Shown: one piece after another, positions 46,915-59,255 of the stretch | How the letters are laid out: each line of letters starts with the position of its first letter | How positions within the stretch are numbered: the first letter of the stretch is position 1 | Source: Mytilus trossulus | Lineage: Eukaryota; Mollusca; Bivalvia; Mytilida; Mytilidae | Length of the DNA: 64,000 nt | Reading direction: 5' to 3' | NCBI RefSeq assembly: GCF_036588685.1 | Contig: NC_086386.1 | Coordinates: 4,496,117 to 4,560,116 of the forward strand | Made by a program: the position numbers and the translations under genes | Notes under the pieces: generated by a model | Told to the model about the DNA's origin: nothing | The model's database searches: none | Seen by the model: the letters and a program-made list of their open reading frames with translations, nothing else

Positions 46915-49900
46915 GGCGGAGAGTGGTCACTGTTTTATAAATTTATACTCAACATTCCCTTTAACTCATAATCCTATTTATCTTCTTACAGTGACATGAC
47001 AGAGTTTTGTAAAGATGTTAGAATGTGGTTAGCTGAAGATGAACAAAATGTGATTGCTGTCCATTGTAAAGGGGGCAAAGGTCGCACTGGAACAATGATC
47101 TGTACTTACCTTATACATACTGAACTATTCCAAGCAGCTGAGGTGAGAGGTCACATGATATAAGTGCACACACACCCTTGATTTGTACATAAACATTTTA
47201 GTTGTACCTGGTATATTTTTATGCTCCACCTACAATAGTAGAGGGGCATTATGTTTTCTGGTCTGTGCCTCCTTTGTCCGTCTGTCTGTCTGTGCGTCCG
47301 TTCATCCGTCCGTCTATGTGTCCGTTCGCTTCAGGTTAAAGTTTTTGGTCAAGGTAGTTTTTGAAAAATTTGAAGTCTAATCAACTTGAAACTTAGTACA
47401 CTTGTTCCCTATGATATGATCTTTCTAATTTTAATTCCAAATTAAAGTTTTGACCCCAATTTCACGGTCCACTGAACATAGAAAATGATAGTGCGATTGG
47501 GGCATCCGTGTACTTGGGACACATTCTTGTTCCTATTTAGATTGCAGTTGTCACAAGACTTTAATCCAAATGAATAACATTATTACATTGGTTGCATTGA
47601 ATTACTTAAATTTCCCAGTGAAATAAAATTTTGAAATAAACATGGCTTTTTCACTCCTCTAACGTCATATAAGAATGGGCATCATCAAAACAAATTGTGA
47701 ATGCGTAGAAAAAGATTTAGTCCCTTACATTTTCTATTTAATTTCATGAAAAAAACCATTTGCCAAGGTAATAAAAAGAAGAATACAATGATCTCATCCG
47801 TGTAATTTTTTAACAAAAGTGTTGTTCAGTCACATGTTGAATATTTTTCTCTATTTGAATTCTTCAATTAGATAATCTTTAATTATCTGTACAACTTACT
47901 GCTATCTGTTACAACCAAGGGAGGTAATTTGTAACAAGGCTCACATAAAAAACCATGATGTGTACATATACATCCTAAATATCACAAAACCAATGTTCAA
48001 TAAAAAAAAACTTGATCTGTACATGTACATACCAAATGTTCAAAACAGGTATGGGTAGATATATTTAAAACAAAGGTACATAAAAAACCAAGATCTATAC
48101 ATGTTCATTTTAAACGGGATTAGAGGAGGCCTATTACCACAAGAATTAAGTTTAATGCCAAAATTATTATCAACACATCAGTCACATTGTTTTCTTGTTT
48201 TAAAGATACATGACTTAATGTTGTGTTTTACATTATAGGATAGCCTTAATTATTTTGGTGAGAGAAGAACAGACAGAAAAGTAGGGAAGACATTCCAAGG
48301 TGTTGAAACTCCTAGTCAGGTAAATAGGAGTAGAATTTAGATATGGGTGTAAGGCAATGAGGCGAAAATTATATATATATAACCCAATGAGATAAAACAA
48401 AAGATATAGAAGTGTAAGTATTTTGTCAATGTGAGTGACTATATCATACTGTTCAACCTTACATTTCCAAACCCAGAGGGGTATTAGGGGGAGTGGGGAT
48501 TGAGGGGACAGTCCAGGACCCCTCCCACTTATGTAGCTTCATTTATGATAAATGCACAAAGTTTTAACAAGTTTCACTCCAAAAGTTGGCCTGCATTTCC
48601 AACTACTCAGCTGTTAAAATTTACAAACCATACATGTTTACTTCTATAATCCATACTGTTGTTGATATTTCTAAAGCATGCAACTTTACTTTTTTAAATC
48701 ACTACAGCTATTTACTATTTAGTTCTAGGAATATCTTAACCTTTTATAAAAAGATTCACTTACAAAGATTTAAAAACTTAGCAGCCCTTAAAATTTCAAA
48801 CAATGCATTGAGTAGTTTAAGGCATACCGTACAGTAGCAAGTACTCAAACTGGATATGTTTATTAAAAGTTTTTTCAAATTATTTAGATAGTTATCTTCT
48901 GCTGGAGCTTTAAATTGTAGGCAGATGGCAACTAATAATTACTCATTATCATTAATAAATTTGTATGACAATAATTTGTGAAGTGTTTATGATAAATAGC
49001 TGCACAAGGCTGTTGTTTTTTGGGATACGATTGCTGTCAAGCAATCTGTAGACTTTTACCATTGACCCTATGATACACTCCCTCACGTCATTCGTTTTAT
49101 TCTAAACATTCAGCAAAATCTCAGATTCTTATGATTGTCTTGCTTTAAAAGGTAAAAACAAGCAAAACAATTGAACATAAACAACTTTCCTGTAATGTTT
49201 TACTCATAATCTTCATGTGTGATATTTTCCTTGACTTATATGCGTGTTTTTAACAATACGGAAAATCAGAATTAAACAGTATTTATATTTAGTGTTTTTA
49301 TAAATTTAGAAACACGTCAGAGGGAATTCCCAAATTTTGATAACTTGCGAGAGTTCTCTGAAAGCCGATCGATAATTCTATTTCTGTCACAAGAACTGAA
49401 GTGGAGTATTTCTATATTTTAAATCACATGCATAATTTAAATTAAAATAAATGTTTCATCGTAAAAATTACCCATAATACCCCTTCAGCAGAAATGGAAT
49501 CTTCCATGTTATCGTTTCGAGTTGTTTCCCCTTTCGAAGTATTCGTCAAGAAGAATTAACTCGTTAATGCCGGTAAACGTCGTATTAATTAAGAACGATC
49601 TCAATGTAAACAAAGGAGTGTGTACGGAAAGGAGTCATGCCCTCTGACCCAAAGGAACTTCAATAATAATAATAATTAAAGAGTAAGAAATGGGGTTCCT
49701 CCTAAACTGGTCCGCTGTTCTATATATAGCTTCGCACCGAAGGTCAGTGTAGCGATAAGTGAACACAACAGGGGTCCAGTTTAGGGTTCCTCCTAGAATT
49801 ACGGTGATAAGATACGGAAGCAAGTTAACTCGTACCACGGCATTGGAACCAAAAAAGTTATTTTGTAGTTACTGGGAAGTCGTAACATTCAGAAAAATAT

Positions 49901-52900
49901 ACAAAAAATATGATGTTTTATGGGTTTCTGTTTGTAAACTTAATAGAAATAAAGTTGAATTACTTGAATTTTACACAGGAGTTAAATGAAAACTTAGACA
50001 AAAATAAAGAATGTTTTAAAGCATTAATGTTTTAACTGATCTTTCAAACTAGAACATAGGCGGATCCAGCTCCCCCTTTTTTTGTGGAAAAAATTTGGTT
50101 GATTATAAAGGGAATCATTGAAGCATGACTGGAGCGGGCCCCCTCTTAGGTCAGTCAGCGGGCTCCCCCTTAGGCATACCTGCCAACTGTCACTATTTGC
50201 GGGGGATTTCCCCCATGGAGGCTCCAAAATTGAAACTTTGAAAGAGCAATTCTGTCCACAATTTAAACAAAACAATTAATTTTACAATGACATTAAGCTT
50301 ATAAAAGACTGAAGAAGCCAAAAAACAACATTAAAATGTATTTGCAGGCCCCCTTGAAGGTTTTTTAAGACCATGACAGCCATCTTGCACGTAAAACCCC
50401 CATGGACATTTTGAAAAGTTGGCAGGTATGCTTAGGAAAAGTTCTGGATCCGCCACTGTAGAACTTAATCCAGAGGAAAGTTAAAACATTGCTTTAACTG
50501 TACCTTATTAAAATTGAACATGTTGAATATGTATATATCCAATTTAAGTTAATTAAAGCTGTAATCCATGATCACAAATTGAATGCTATGTTTACAATTG
50601 TTGAAAGCCATGTGCTTTTTTTGTGGGGAAAATGTGGACCCCCTTAACAGGAATCAGTTAAATTTCATTGTTACATTTATTTATAGACAGTAAAAATAAT
50701 TTTGGCAATCATTTTGACTAAATGCTAAGATTTAATTATTCATGAAAAATGTTCTTCGGGTGAAACTGTATATACCTTAATTATCTACATAAGCTACAAA
50801 TTGGTCATTGTACTTATATACATTTTACAGACTTAAGAGGTATTGGGTGAAAGTAACGTATATCATGTATATTCATCATTTAACACCATTTGAATGCATT
50901 TAAATAAGTTGGTACGAGTTAGCAATGGTACGAGTTTGCATTGGTACAAGTTTTTTTTTAGTGGTACGAGTTTACAATGGTACAAATAACTATAATTCGA
51001 TAAAACACAATAAGTACATGGCTCATACACTTGTAACGGGGATTGGCTATTCTTTAAGTTGAGTGACTATTCAGATTGTTACATTTTGCATGTGCAGTTG
51101 AATTAGTTTAGAGAATAATACTATCCAGCTGTACCAGGGTTACCGGCCAAAAATGCTTGAGACTCACGCATGTTCATGCTTTTTTTGCAACAGTATTCTT
51201 GGATCTATTTTTTTCCTCTTTGATCTTTTCAATTTTGGCCAAATATCATGCATTTGTTTAATGAAAATTTGGCAGAACTGCTATACATGTGTCAATGAAA
51301 ACTATGGCAATCGTATCCCTCAGAGCATTCTGCTCTTTGATTAAAAGTGTACACCATGATATGATTAATCTAAAAAATGGGAAATTGGATACCAAGCATA
51401 TGTTTTCTATATTTCCTGTATTGTTTGCCCTTAAATATAATTCATTTGCATCATATAGTTATCAAAGGTATTACACTTATAATTTGATACACCAGATGCA
51501 CTTTTATCTTCATAAGACTCATCAGTGACACTCGAGCATTATTAATACAATGTGCCTTCGACACCCCCCCCCCCCCCCCCCCCTACATTTTTTTTCTGGA
51601 ATAGCCCCAAGGTTGTCCATGCCTGGGATAAGAATATCCTTAGTCTTGTTAGTATTTCTAATAATTCCTACTTTTGCATATATATAATGATAACTGATGA
51701 TCTGTATTTTCTATCATTTCAGAGTAGATATGTTGGATACTATGAGAAAGTGAAGTACGATCTGAATGAAGAGATGCCACCTCCTAAATATCTAAAAATA
51801 GAATCAGTTAAAATTACATCTATTAAAGGTTTGTTTCATAGACAGTAAAAATTGCAATTGCACCAAGTAAGAAAGCTTCTTGCGAGCGTTATCAGTGAAG
51901 CTTCTTTGAAAAAATGTCATTATGCTAAAGAAGTAAAAATAGTTATCAAAGTCCAATAACTCTTGTTTGAATCTTCAAATCAAAATGAAGGTACCATAGT
52001 ATACTACTAATATGACCAAGCATGAAAGCTTTTGCAAAAAAGTTCTAAAATTTTAGGAATTAAAACAGACGTGGTTTTCTATGTTGTGATGTTATGTTAT
52101 TGTTTCAGAAAAAGGGAGAAGGTACTATTAAAACGTTTAATCCGGTTGCAAATGTTTGCACCTGTCCTCTGATGTACAGTAGTTGCTGTCTGTTTTTGTA
52201 ATTTATATGTATCTTGTTTCTCTTTTTTATATAGATTTTTTATATTACGTTTTTTGAGGAGTTAAGTCTGCCAATTGATATTTTATCGTATGTTTTTCTA
52301 TGTTGTGATGTTATGCTATTGTTTCAGAAAAAGGGAGACGGTTTGGATCCATTTAAAGGTTTAATCCCGCTGCAAATGTTTGCAACTGTCCTAAGTCAGG
52401 AATCTGATGTACAGTAGTTGTCGTTTGTTTATGTAATATATAAGTGTTTCTCGTTTTGTTTATATAGATTAGACCGTTGGTTTTCCCGTTTGAATGGTTT
52501 TACACTAGTAATTTTGGGACCCTTTATAGCTTGTTCTGTGTGCACCAAGGCTCTGTGTTGAAGGCTGTACATTAACCTATAATGGTTTATTTTTATAAAT
52601 TGTTATTTGGATGAAGTGTTGTCTCATTGGCACTCACACCTTCCTTTATCTGTAGACTGTTAAAATGAATCTCACAGCATGAGCAGACATTACAACAGAT
52701 TCACAAAAAAATCTAAATTTGAAGCTTAAATTATCAAATTAGATTTGTGTGTTGAAAAAGTATGATATGCCATAACCAATTTTCGTGGGTTTCCTGGATA
52801 AGAGTGAACCTCGAATTCAAATGTTCAACGAATAACATATTTTCAATAGGCTTTGTGTACATAGATTGGCAAAACCACGAAATCAAATATCCACAAATAT

Positions 52901-55900
52901 GAAGTTTTCAGCAATCCACGAAAATTGATATCCACGAAAATAAATGAATCCACAGTATAGGGGACTGACAATCTCATCATAGAAATCAAATTAATGATCA
53001 AGAAAGAGCATGATCTATAAAGCTTGATATGGCACAGCCACATGATGTGATTGGTTTAATAGTGGTGGTCTTATTAGAGTTGACCAGAGCAAACATTTTT
53101 GAAAAGTTGAAAAGAAAAAATCTTTAAAAGTAAAACAGCAAACAGAACACACATATATTAAGCACATTGGTACCTGAAGGAGAGAACCATTTACTTTAGT
53201 CATGTATAAAATTGACAATTCTAGGTGTAGGCAATGGTGATGGTACAGATTTAGCTATGCAGATATTGTTAGGTTACTCTCCAGAGTATACACAAGTGGA
53301 CTTCAAACAGCAGACAGATTGTAAGGTAAAATCTTATACCTTATATAAGTTATTGATTATAAAGGAGTAGGTCCGGTAAGGACCGATTTTGGCCTCAAAT
53401 TTCAAGTTCATCTGACGAAAGATTTTGACCACTTTCTAAACACTTAAGTGTCTATTTCATTTGATTCAATTAGTTTATGTGAAAGATTTCGACTGATTAG
53501 GCAATAAAAAATGATCTGATTCAACCTCAAATATGAAAAATTTACCAAATATGGCGAAAAATGTCAAAAATGAAAGTGCCGGCATCCGTGTTCATCCTCA
53601 TTTCGATATTATGAATGAACACAAATGCGTCCACTTTCGTTTTACACGGAAACCATCTAAAATTTAACTAAAATACTAGAATTGTGATGATTTTAGTAAT
53701 TTAGCATGATTTAATGGTGCTAGTACCCGATATATGTGCATTGTATTGTTAAAAACAGCCCATATTTATGTAGCAGAAGCATTCTACTGTCCAATAAATA
53801 ACTAAAAGTTTACATTTTAACAATTTTGTAAAACTGCTATATTTTGGGGTCAAAAATGGGTCTTACTGGACCTACTCCTTTATAGATATTTCCTATTTGT
53901 AATACACTTATGTTTGAATATTTGCCAAAATATATCATGAATGATGTTTAAATGAAATGAGCACAACTTAAATCAGTAGTAGCCCTTGACTCCTCAATCT
54001 TTTCCTTAGCAATAAATTAAGTTTTTTTATTGGCTAGATTATACATGGCACACCAACTATACAGTGTTTTAGCAGCCTCTCCATTATACACAATAATAAA
54101 TTCAAATTAAAGAACATTTAATCTTTTAAAAAATGAATTTCTTGTTATGATGGAATATGAATCTACTTTTTAGCTCACCTGGCCCGAAGGGCCAAGTGAG
54201 CTTTTCTCATCACTTGTCGTCCGTCGCTGTCCATCGTCGTTAACTTTTACAAAAATCTTCTCCTCTGAAACTACTGGGCCAAATTTATCCAAACTTGGCC
54301 ACAATCATCATTGGGGTATCTAGTTTAAAAAATGTGTCTGACGACCCGGCCAATCATCCAAGATGGCCGTCATGGCTAAAAATAGAACATAGGGGTAAAA
54401 TGCAGTTTTTGGCTTATAATTCAAAAACCAAAGCATTTAGAGCAAATCTGACGTGGGGTAAAATTGTTATTCAGGTCAAGATCTATCTGCCCTGAAATTT
54501 TCAGATTAATCAGACAACCCGTTGTTAGGTTGCTGCCCCTTAATTGGTAATTTTAAGGAAATTTTGCTGTTTTTGGTTAATAATCTTGAATATTATTATA
54601 GATAGAGATAAACTGAAAACATCAATAATGTTCAGCAAAGAAAGATTTACAAATAAGTCAACTTGACCGAAATGGTCAGTTGACCCCTTTAGGAGTTATT
54701 GCCCTTTATAGTCAATTTTTAACCATTTTTCGTAGATCTTAGTAATCTTTTAGAAAAATATTCTCCTCTGAAACTACTAGGCCAAATTTAACCAAACTTG
54801 GCCACAATCATCATTGGGGTATCTTGTTTGAAAAATGTGTCCAATGACCAGGCCAACCATCCAAGATGGCCGCCATGGCTAAAAATATAACGTAGGGGTA
54901 AAGTGAAGTTTTGGCTTATAACTCAAAAACCAAAGCATTTAGAGCAAATCTGACAAGAGGTAAAATTGTTATTTAGGTCAAGATCTATTTGCTCTAAATT
55001 TTTCAGATGAATTAGACAACCCGTTGTTAGGTTGCTGCCCTTGAATTGTTAATTTTAAGGAAATTTTGCTGTTTTTGGTTAATATCTTGAATATTATTAT
55101 AGATAGAGATAAATTTTAAACAGCAATATTGTTCAGCTGAGTAAGATTTACAAATAAGTCAATATGACCAAAATGATCAATTGACCTCCTAAGGAGTTAT
55201 TGCCCTTTATAGTCAAATTTTCACCATCATTTTCCACTGAAACTAACCTGACCAAGTTTATTATAGATACAGATAATTGTAAGCAGCAAGAATGTTCAGT
55301 AAAGTAAGATCTACAAACACATCACTATCACCAAAACACAATTTTGCCATCTGTGTCTGTTGTTTAATATTCACATAGACCAAGGTGAGCTCAGGCTTTT
55401 TAGAGCCTCTAGTTTCAAGATATTCTATTTTTGATGTTTAAGATTAGTGTAAACTTTTATACATCCAGGTTACTCAGATTTTTTCAAGTCATTATTATTA
55501 TATAATTTATCCTAGGTTGAACACAATAAAGAAGAAGATTATATATTGGTGACATTTTATAACAAACCAGTCGTCACAAATGATGTCAAGATCAGATTTG
55601 TATCAAAAGCTGTAAGTAAAAATAAATGTACTTGATATATGATAACTTACTTACTTACTGCCTGGTATGCCATCGGCATGTAGGGCAGCAACACTTTGTT
55701 GCTGTTTCCGTAACTTAATTCTTTTTACAGGATAGAGTTTTTGGCCCTATGCCGAACCCCCTACCGGTACTTGGAGGGCCAGGGATTTTTTGTCGAGGTT
55801 TCCTTCCTTTAGACAAGTTGCCGACCAAGGCTGACGAACCATTATCTGCCTGTTTTTATTTCAGAGTTTTCTTTCTCCTAGATAAATTACCTTCCTGGGT

Positions 55901-57598
55901 TAACGATCTTCATCTAACCGGCTATTTACCCATAGTTGGGGCAAGGTTAATGAGAGTAAGGGCATGTCCACACACAGGTGGGCCTACATTCTGCATCTTT
56001 AGGGCCCTTGCTGCTCCAAGATCCTCAACAGTAAAGCCTGAGATACTAGATCCCAGTTACCATGTGCTGTCGCGTGGAGGCACTGTAGAAGTCTTGACAG
56101 TGTAGAGGCTATGTACTGGCAGGAGAGGCTTACTCATTCGGCTCTCTTTTTGCTCACATATGTAAGCTAGCCAGCGGTAGCTGCTTTTCATAAAAAAAAC
56201 AACCACACTAGACACATACTACTGCCCTGTGGAACAACCACCAGCACATATATATGATAACAGATATAGTAAATTAGTGGCTAAAAAAAAAATGTCAACA
56301 CAAGATTTTTATCAAAGATATTAAGAAACGTTTATTTTCCATTGGACACCTTTGCTTGAATTGCATTACACTGTATACTACTTCCTTGTTCAATGAAACT
56401 GGTAATCTAGGACAAAAACATGAATCCAATGTAAAGACAGTATACATGATATTATTTTGCTTATATCTGATATTTTTAAAAAAATCTATGTCCTTTTCAT
56501 CGTTCTTATATATTGATATGTGTAAATTTACTTTACAGAGAAATATACCCAAGGTTTATGACAACTGTGCATTCTATTTCTGGTTCTATGCTGCATTTAT
56601 TGAAGACAACAGGTAATACTATGTATATATGTAGACTAGTTAACTAGCCTCATGGTAGTAATATACCAGATGTTGTTATGAAGTTTCTGACTAGACATTG
56701 AGCATGTCGAGTGATCAAGAGATAATTCATATACTGTAAATTCCGTAATAATTGTGTGCGTAATTATTGCATGCATTTATTATTGCGATTTTGTCATTTT
56801 AGACTTAAATGCGATTTTAATTATTACCATTTTCAGAAAAATCCTGTATAATTAATATAAAACATTTCAAAATGTTAGTTAAGATTATTGAGATTACAAC
56901 TCTGTCGCCTTTGTGGAAATAATAAAAACCTCGCAATAATTTCTGAATTTACAGTTATGTAAACCAAATTATTTTCGTGGATATTTTATTTTGCGTTTAG
57001 CCCTTTCTAGGTCACTTCGTGGTGATTTTATTTTCGTTATTATCTAATTTACTTCATGCAGTTAAATAAGGAAAGATCCAAGTTATACATATTCATGACT
57101 TTTTAAGTTGGAGCTATTTTCTACTTGCGAATAATAAATCGTGTGCGAAAATAAGTTGGTTTACAGTAGTCACATTTTACACAAATATTCTGTTTCCATA
57201 TACAGCATAATTAAAGATGATTTATTTTTCCTTCATGGTAAATCACAGTTCCTATTATAAAAAATTATTTTAACAGGGCTATATTTGGGGGAAATTATTT
57301 ATTAGATTATTGGTTAGAAACTAATCTAAACAATTTCGAAAAACAAATATAACAAACTATAAACGACAGTGACTGAACTATAGGCTCCTGACTTTGGACA
57401 GACACATAAAGATAGGGCAGATAAAAACATATTTGTAAACACTCAACTCTCTGGCTTATGTTGGTGAACTTTTTTTTATTTTGTAGATTATTCCTGACCA
57501 GAGATGAGATAGATAATCCTCATAAGAAGAAAGCCCAGAAGGTGTTCCGAGAGACCTTTAGTATTGAGATATTATTTAGTGATACTGATGGCTCATAG
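39466..57598 (+). CDS. Voltage-sensing phosphatase (Ci-VSP/TPTE family), multi-exon, 5' end incomplete
   Basis: Exons: 39466-39708, 40296-40502, 41290-41382, 42868-43034, 43748-43812, 46133-46183, 46319-46400, 46992-47142, 48239-48319, 51723-51828, 53225-53325, 55516-55611, 56539-56612, 57487-57598. Phases agree everywhere except between 46183 and 46319, where a 7-nt gap remains; with it filled the model is about 545 aa plus a missing start exon (the first exon enters in phase 2). Order: acidic N-terminus; S1 (WFRLFTIVLILADFTIVIV), S2 (CIITYFVIEIFLRIF), S3 (ADVLDMIIVFVTFIIDW), S4 (RSVRIIRIVRSIYI); basic linker (QNKRRYVKEGFDLDL); PTP domain with HCKGGKGRTG at 47062-47091; FGERRTDRKVGKTFQGVETP; C2 domain ending VYDNCAFYFWFYAAFIEDN. 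Membrane depolarisation would drive dephosphorylation of phosphoinositides at the plasma membrane (known for the family). All key residues seen are intact. Confidence 0.88.
39796..40395 (+). repeat. 100-bp tandem repeat (five copies) spanning the S1 exon acceptor of the phosphatase
   Basis: Acceptors ttcag/GAGAATGAG end at 39895, 39995, 40095, 40195 and 40295, exactly 100 bp apart. Each unit contains the acceptor tract and the coding start of the S1 exon through gattttagc(t/a)gactttaccattgt. Only the last copy leads into GTGGATATGGCATCAGG and an intact exon ending at 40502. Copies differ at a few bases (aatgta, aacgtc, aacata). Confidence 0.92.
40640..41000. repeat. Dispersed repeat fragment in phosphatase intron
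   Basis: Shares segments with 29800-29950 (ttctgtatagtcagctaca against actgcatagtcagctgtaaa). Non-coding. Confidence 0.4.
42201..42709. mobile_element. Tc1/mariner-like MITE in phosphatase intron
   Basis: Left end CAGTCATAGGACAAAAGTGA and the complement of the right end CAGTCATTAGACAAAAGTGG form inverted repeats of about 55 bp with gaps, and TA flanks both sides (42199-42200, 42710-42711). No transposase frame. Confidence 0.65.
43052..43360 (+). repeat. Dispersed mussel repeat, family C, copy 1 (intron)
   Basis: Starts atgccccatttatgggcatt then atgttttctggtctgtgc with a CTGT/TCAT-rich run, then cttcaggttaaagtt and aatgatagtgcggatggggc. Same family as 47221-47540, same orientation. Confidence 0.75.
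46992..47142 (+). CDS. Catalytic exon of the voltage-sensing phosphatase
   Basis: Encodes DMTEFCKDVRMWLAEDEQN then VIAVHCKGGKGRTGTMIC. The catalytic Cys codon is 47065-47067. The loop has Gly-Gly after CK, as in Ci-VSP, where PTEN has Ala-Gly. Phase 2 in, phase 0 out. Confidence 0.9.
47221..47540 (+). repeat. Dispersed mussel repeat, family C, copy 2 (intron)
   Basis: gaggggcattatgttttctgg, a (GTCT/GTCC)n run, cgcttcaggttaaagttttt and aatgatagtgcgattggggc match copy 1. Confidence 0.75.
48320..49815. other. Intron sequence, no recognised element
   Basis: AT-rich, with an isolated (AT)n run near 48370. A short inverted pair, gggttcctcctaaactgg at 49692 and ccagtttagggttcctcct at 49776, is of unknown meaning. 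Confidence 0.35.
50055..50460. mobile_element. GGCGGATCC-ended MITE, interrupted
   Basis: GGCGGATCCAGC at 50059-50070 and CTGGATCCGCC at 50444-50454 are inverted ends. Widespread in molluscs by memory; related scraps at 7620, 23665 and 62800. Confidence 0.6.
50174..50431. mobile_element. 258-bp nested MITE with TTAG flanks
   Basis: Ends GCATACCTGCCAACT and AGTTGGCAGGTATGC (reverse complements). TTAG lies on both sides (50170-50173 and 50432-50435), a likely target duplication. An inner inverted pair, cccccatggaggct and cccccatggacatt, is actually direct, so the core is not a simple palindrome. Confidence 0.65.
51440..51535 (-). repeat. Degenerate hammerhead-repeat copy, reverse orientation
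   Basis: On the minus strand gtcactgatgagtcttatga is followed by gataaaagtgcatctggtgt. The CTGATGA core (complement at 51519-51525) survives but the GAAAC half is mutated to TAAAA, so no active ribozyme is expected. Confidence 0.55.
52100..52655 (-). repeat. Family A copy plus a partial tandem copy, reverse orientation (intron)
   Basis: gaaaaagggagacggtttgg, ggaatctgatgtacagtagt, accgttggttttcccgtttg and ttgtctcattggcactcaca run the full family A in reverse at 52325-52655; a shorter copy of its tail end precedes it at 52100-52250. Confidence 0.7.
53362..53880. mobile_element. 519-bp MITE with TATA flanks in phosphatase intron
   Basis: Ends AAGGAGTAGGTCCGGTAAG and CTTACTGGACCTACTCCTT are inverted repeats with one mismatch over 19 bp. 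TATA flanks at 53358-53361 and 53881-53884. Non-coding. Confidence 0.7.
54172..55413. mobile_element. 1.24-kb bivalve element, AGCTCACC...GGTGAGCT ends
   Basis: Starts agctcacctggcccgaaggg and ends near ggtgagctcaggctttttag. Internally made of two units of about 510 bp (cctctgaaactactgggcc at about 54262, cctctgaaactactaggcc at about 54764), each with catccaagatggccg. Recognised from memory as very common in bivalves. No coding capacity. Confidence 0.65.
55640..56240 (+). repeat. Dispersed GC-richer repeat in phosphatase intron
   Basis: Stands out by base composition. Contains ggcatgtagggcagcaacac, gatagagtttttggccctat and gccgaaccccctaccgg, which I recall as part of a common molluscan repeat. 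The open frame across 55749-56105 is not protein-like. Confidence 0.5.
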
Positions 57599-58300
57599 CC
57601 TACCTAGTAAACATGATGATAGTGTTAGGGGGAAAGACAATGTCCTGGTGCTTTCAGATTAAGTTTTAACATTAACGGAATTATGTAGTCAAACACATAT
57701 TAATAGTGTAATTTATAACATTTCAGTTGCATTTGATTTTTAAATGATTGCTTTATGTTCACTTGCATTTTCACAAGATTATTTCACAAAGATGAGTTTA
57801 TTGAAAACTTATGCTTATTAGTCCTTCACTTACACAATTATACAACATTTTAATGGAATTTTGATAATATTTTTTCTGTTATTGAACTAAAACTTTGAGT
57901 TGGTGGTTAAAGACAAGGTAGGGTCAACTTTGAAAATTATGAAAAGTTTAACAATTTCCTGCTAAAGATAAGATTATCTTTCCTTGGATTGACATAATTC
58001 CTTTAACATTAGTTGATCAAAGTCTTAATGTTATTCGTCCTTCATTGTCATAATTTAACAAATAAATAAGTCTTAATCATAAAAACAAATTAGACAAATT
58101 CTAAGCTTGTATTGAAATTTTGTGAATTTAACCTTTTGAAACATGTTTGTATCATACTTATATTCATAATATTACCAACTTTGTTTTAAAAAACAAATGG
58201 TTCTGAACAAACTTGGATTGCCAACTGTTTATTGTTTTACAGTCATATTTAAGTTGTAAACTTTAAATAAAGCAGCAAAATTAATTTAATCAAATAAGAA
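57599..58300 (+). other. 3' UTR of the phosphatase gene
   Basis: Follows the TAG at 57596-57598. AATAAA occurs at 58266-58271 (tttaaataaagc), a likely polyadenylation site. Confidence 0.5.
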
Positions 58301-59255
58301 CCTGCCTAAGATTAAGTTGTTTAAAGGATGATGATAACTGTTTCTTAAAAATTTGAGGAAAAAAATGATTTTTATATTCAGACCTCCCTCAGACATATCC
58401 CAGCTATGCAATAATTAAAGGGCATTTTTTATAAATTTTATATTTGTATATATTTTGTATGAACTATATCTTAGACTGTTATATAAAATCATGTATGTTT
58501 TAATATTATTAGTTGCTCATCAATAGTTAGAAATTTTATAGTCCTATTTATTTGGTTTTTTTTCTGTCTGGTTGCTTTGTTCTACACAGCTACTTTGTCT
58601 GTACCAAAAATCTGTAGTACTGGAAATCTACTTCTAATATTCAGTACTTTTTTGTTACTCTAAAATTATTGTAATATTTAGGTACCTGTATTTTACAGTA
58701 CTTGATTTGTACTTGAAGAAAATTTAAATACTACATATTTTTGGTTACAACGTTACCATTTTTAGCCTTTTGATAGTATGTCTAATTCAAATTTCTTAAA
58801 ATTATATTTTTCAAGCATGGAATATTGTGATCACTTTTGGTATAATTACTGTACCAAAATTTTCTTTACAAATCAAGTACTTTATAATACATGTACGTAA
58901 ATAGTACAACAATTTTAAAGTAAAGAAAAAGTACTTAATGTCAAAAGTAAATTTTCAGCACTACATATTTTAAGTACAAAAATAGTACCTATGCAAAATT
59001 GGCTGTGTATAAGAGGGTTGTTTATTTTTGTCCAAATGCTAAAGTCTTCATGTATGTCAAATCTGCAAAATCATCAAAATCATAAATCTGAAATAAGGGA
59101 CATTTTTTAGCAGGGGATTTAGGACCTAGGCTGTACATTCAAATTTCATTCACAGATTGCATTACCAACTTGGATATGGGTATGCTAAAACAAAATGGCT
59201 GCATATCCTGGTTATTATTTAATTTTTATACGATCGCAAAATTTGAAAAAATTTC
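58301..59255. other. Intergenic AT-rich, no gene
   Basis: Repeated short words built on gtactt/aagtac between 58600 and 58990 but no defined array. Nothing coding. Confidence 0.35.

Larger units (their letters stand above)
49816..50998 (-). mobile_element. Long relative of the 38163 GTACGAGTT element, hosting nested insertions
   Basis: Left edge ggaagcaagttaactcgtacc and right edge ggtacaaataactataattc are the reverse complements of the two ends of the 38163-38504 element. The body is interrupted by a GGCGGATCC element (50055-50460), which contains another element (50174-50431). Confidence 0.6.

Noticed and set aside
46873-46915. Poly-T/poly-G tract as a G-quadruplex regulator
   Set aside because: A homopolymer in an intron and prone to sequencing error; no conserved structure is implied.
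51563-51585. Poly-C tract upstream of a phosphatase exon as a splicing element
   Set aside because: It is about 140 bp from the acceptor and looks like a simple microsatellite.
55749-56105. 118-codon frame in a GC-richer stretch
   Set aside because: Falls within a dispersed repeat; composition is not protein-like and there are no splice links to the phosphatase.
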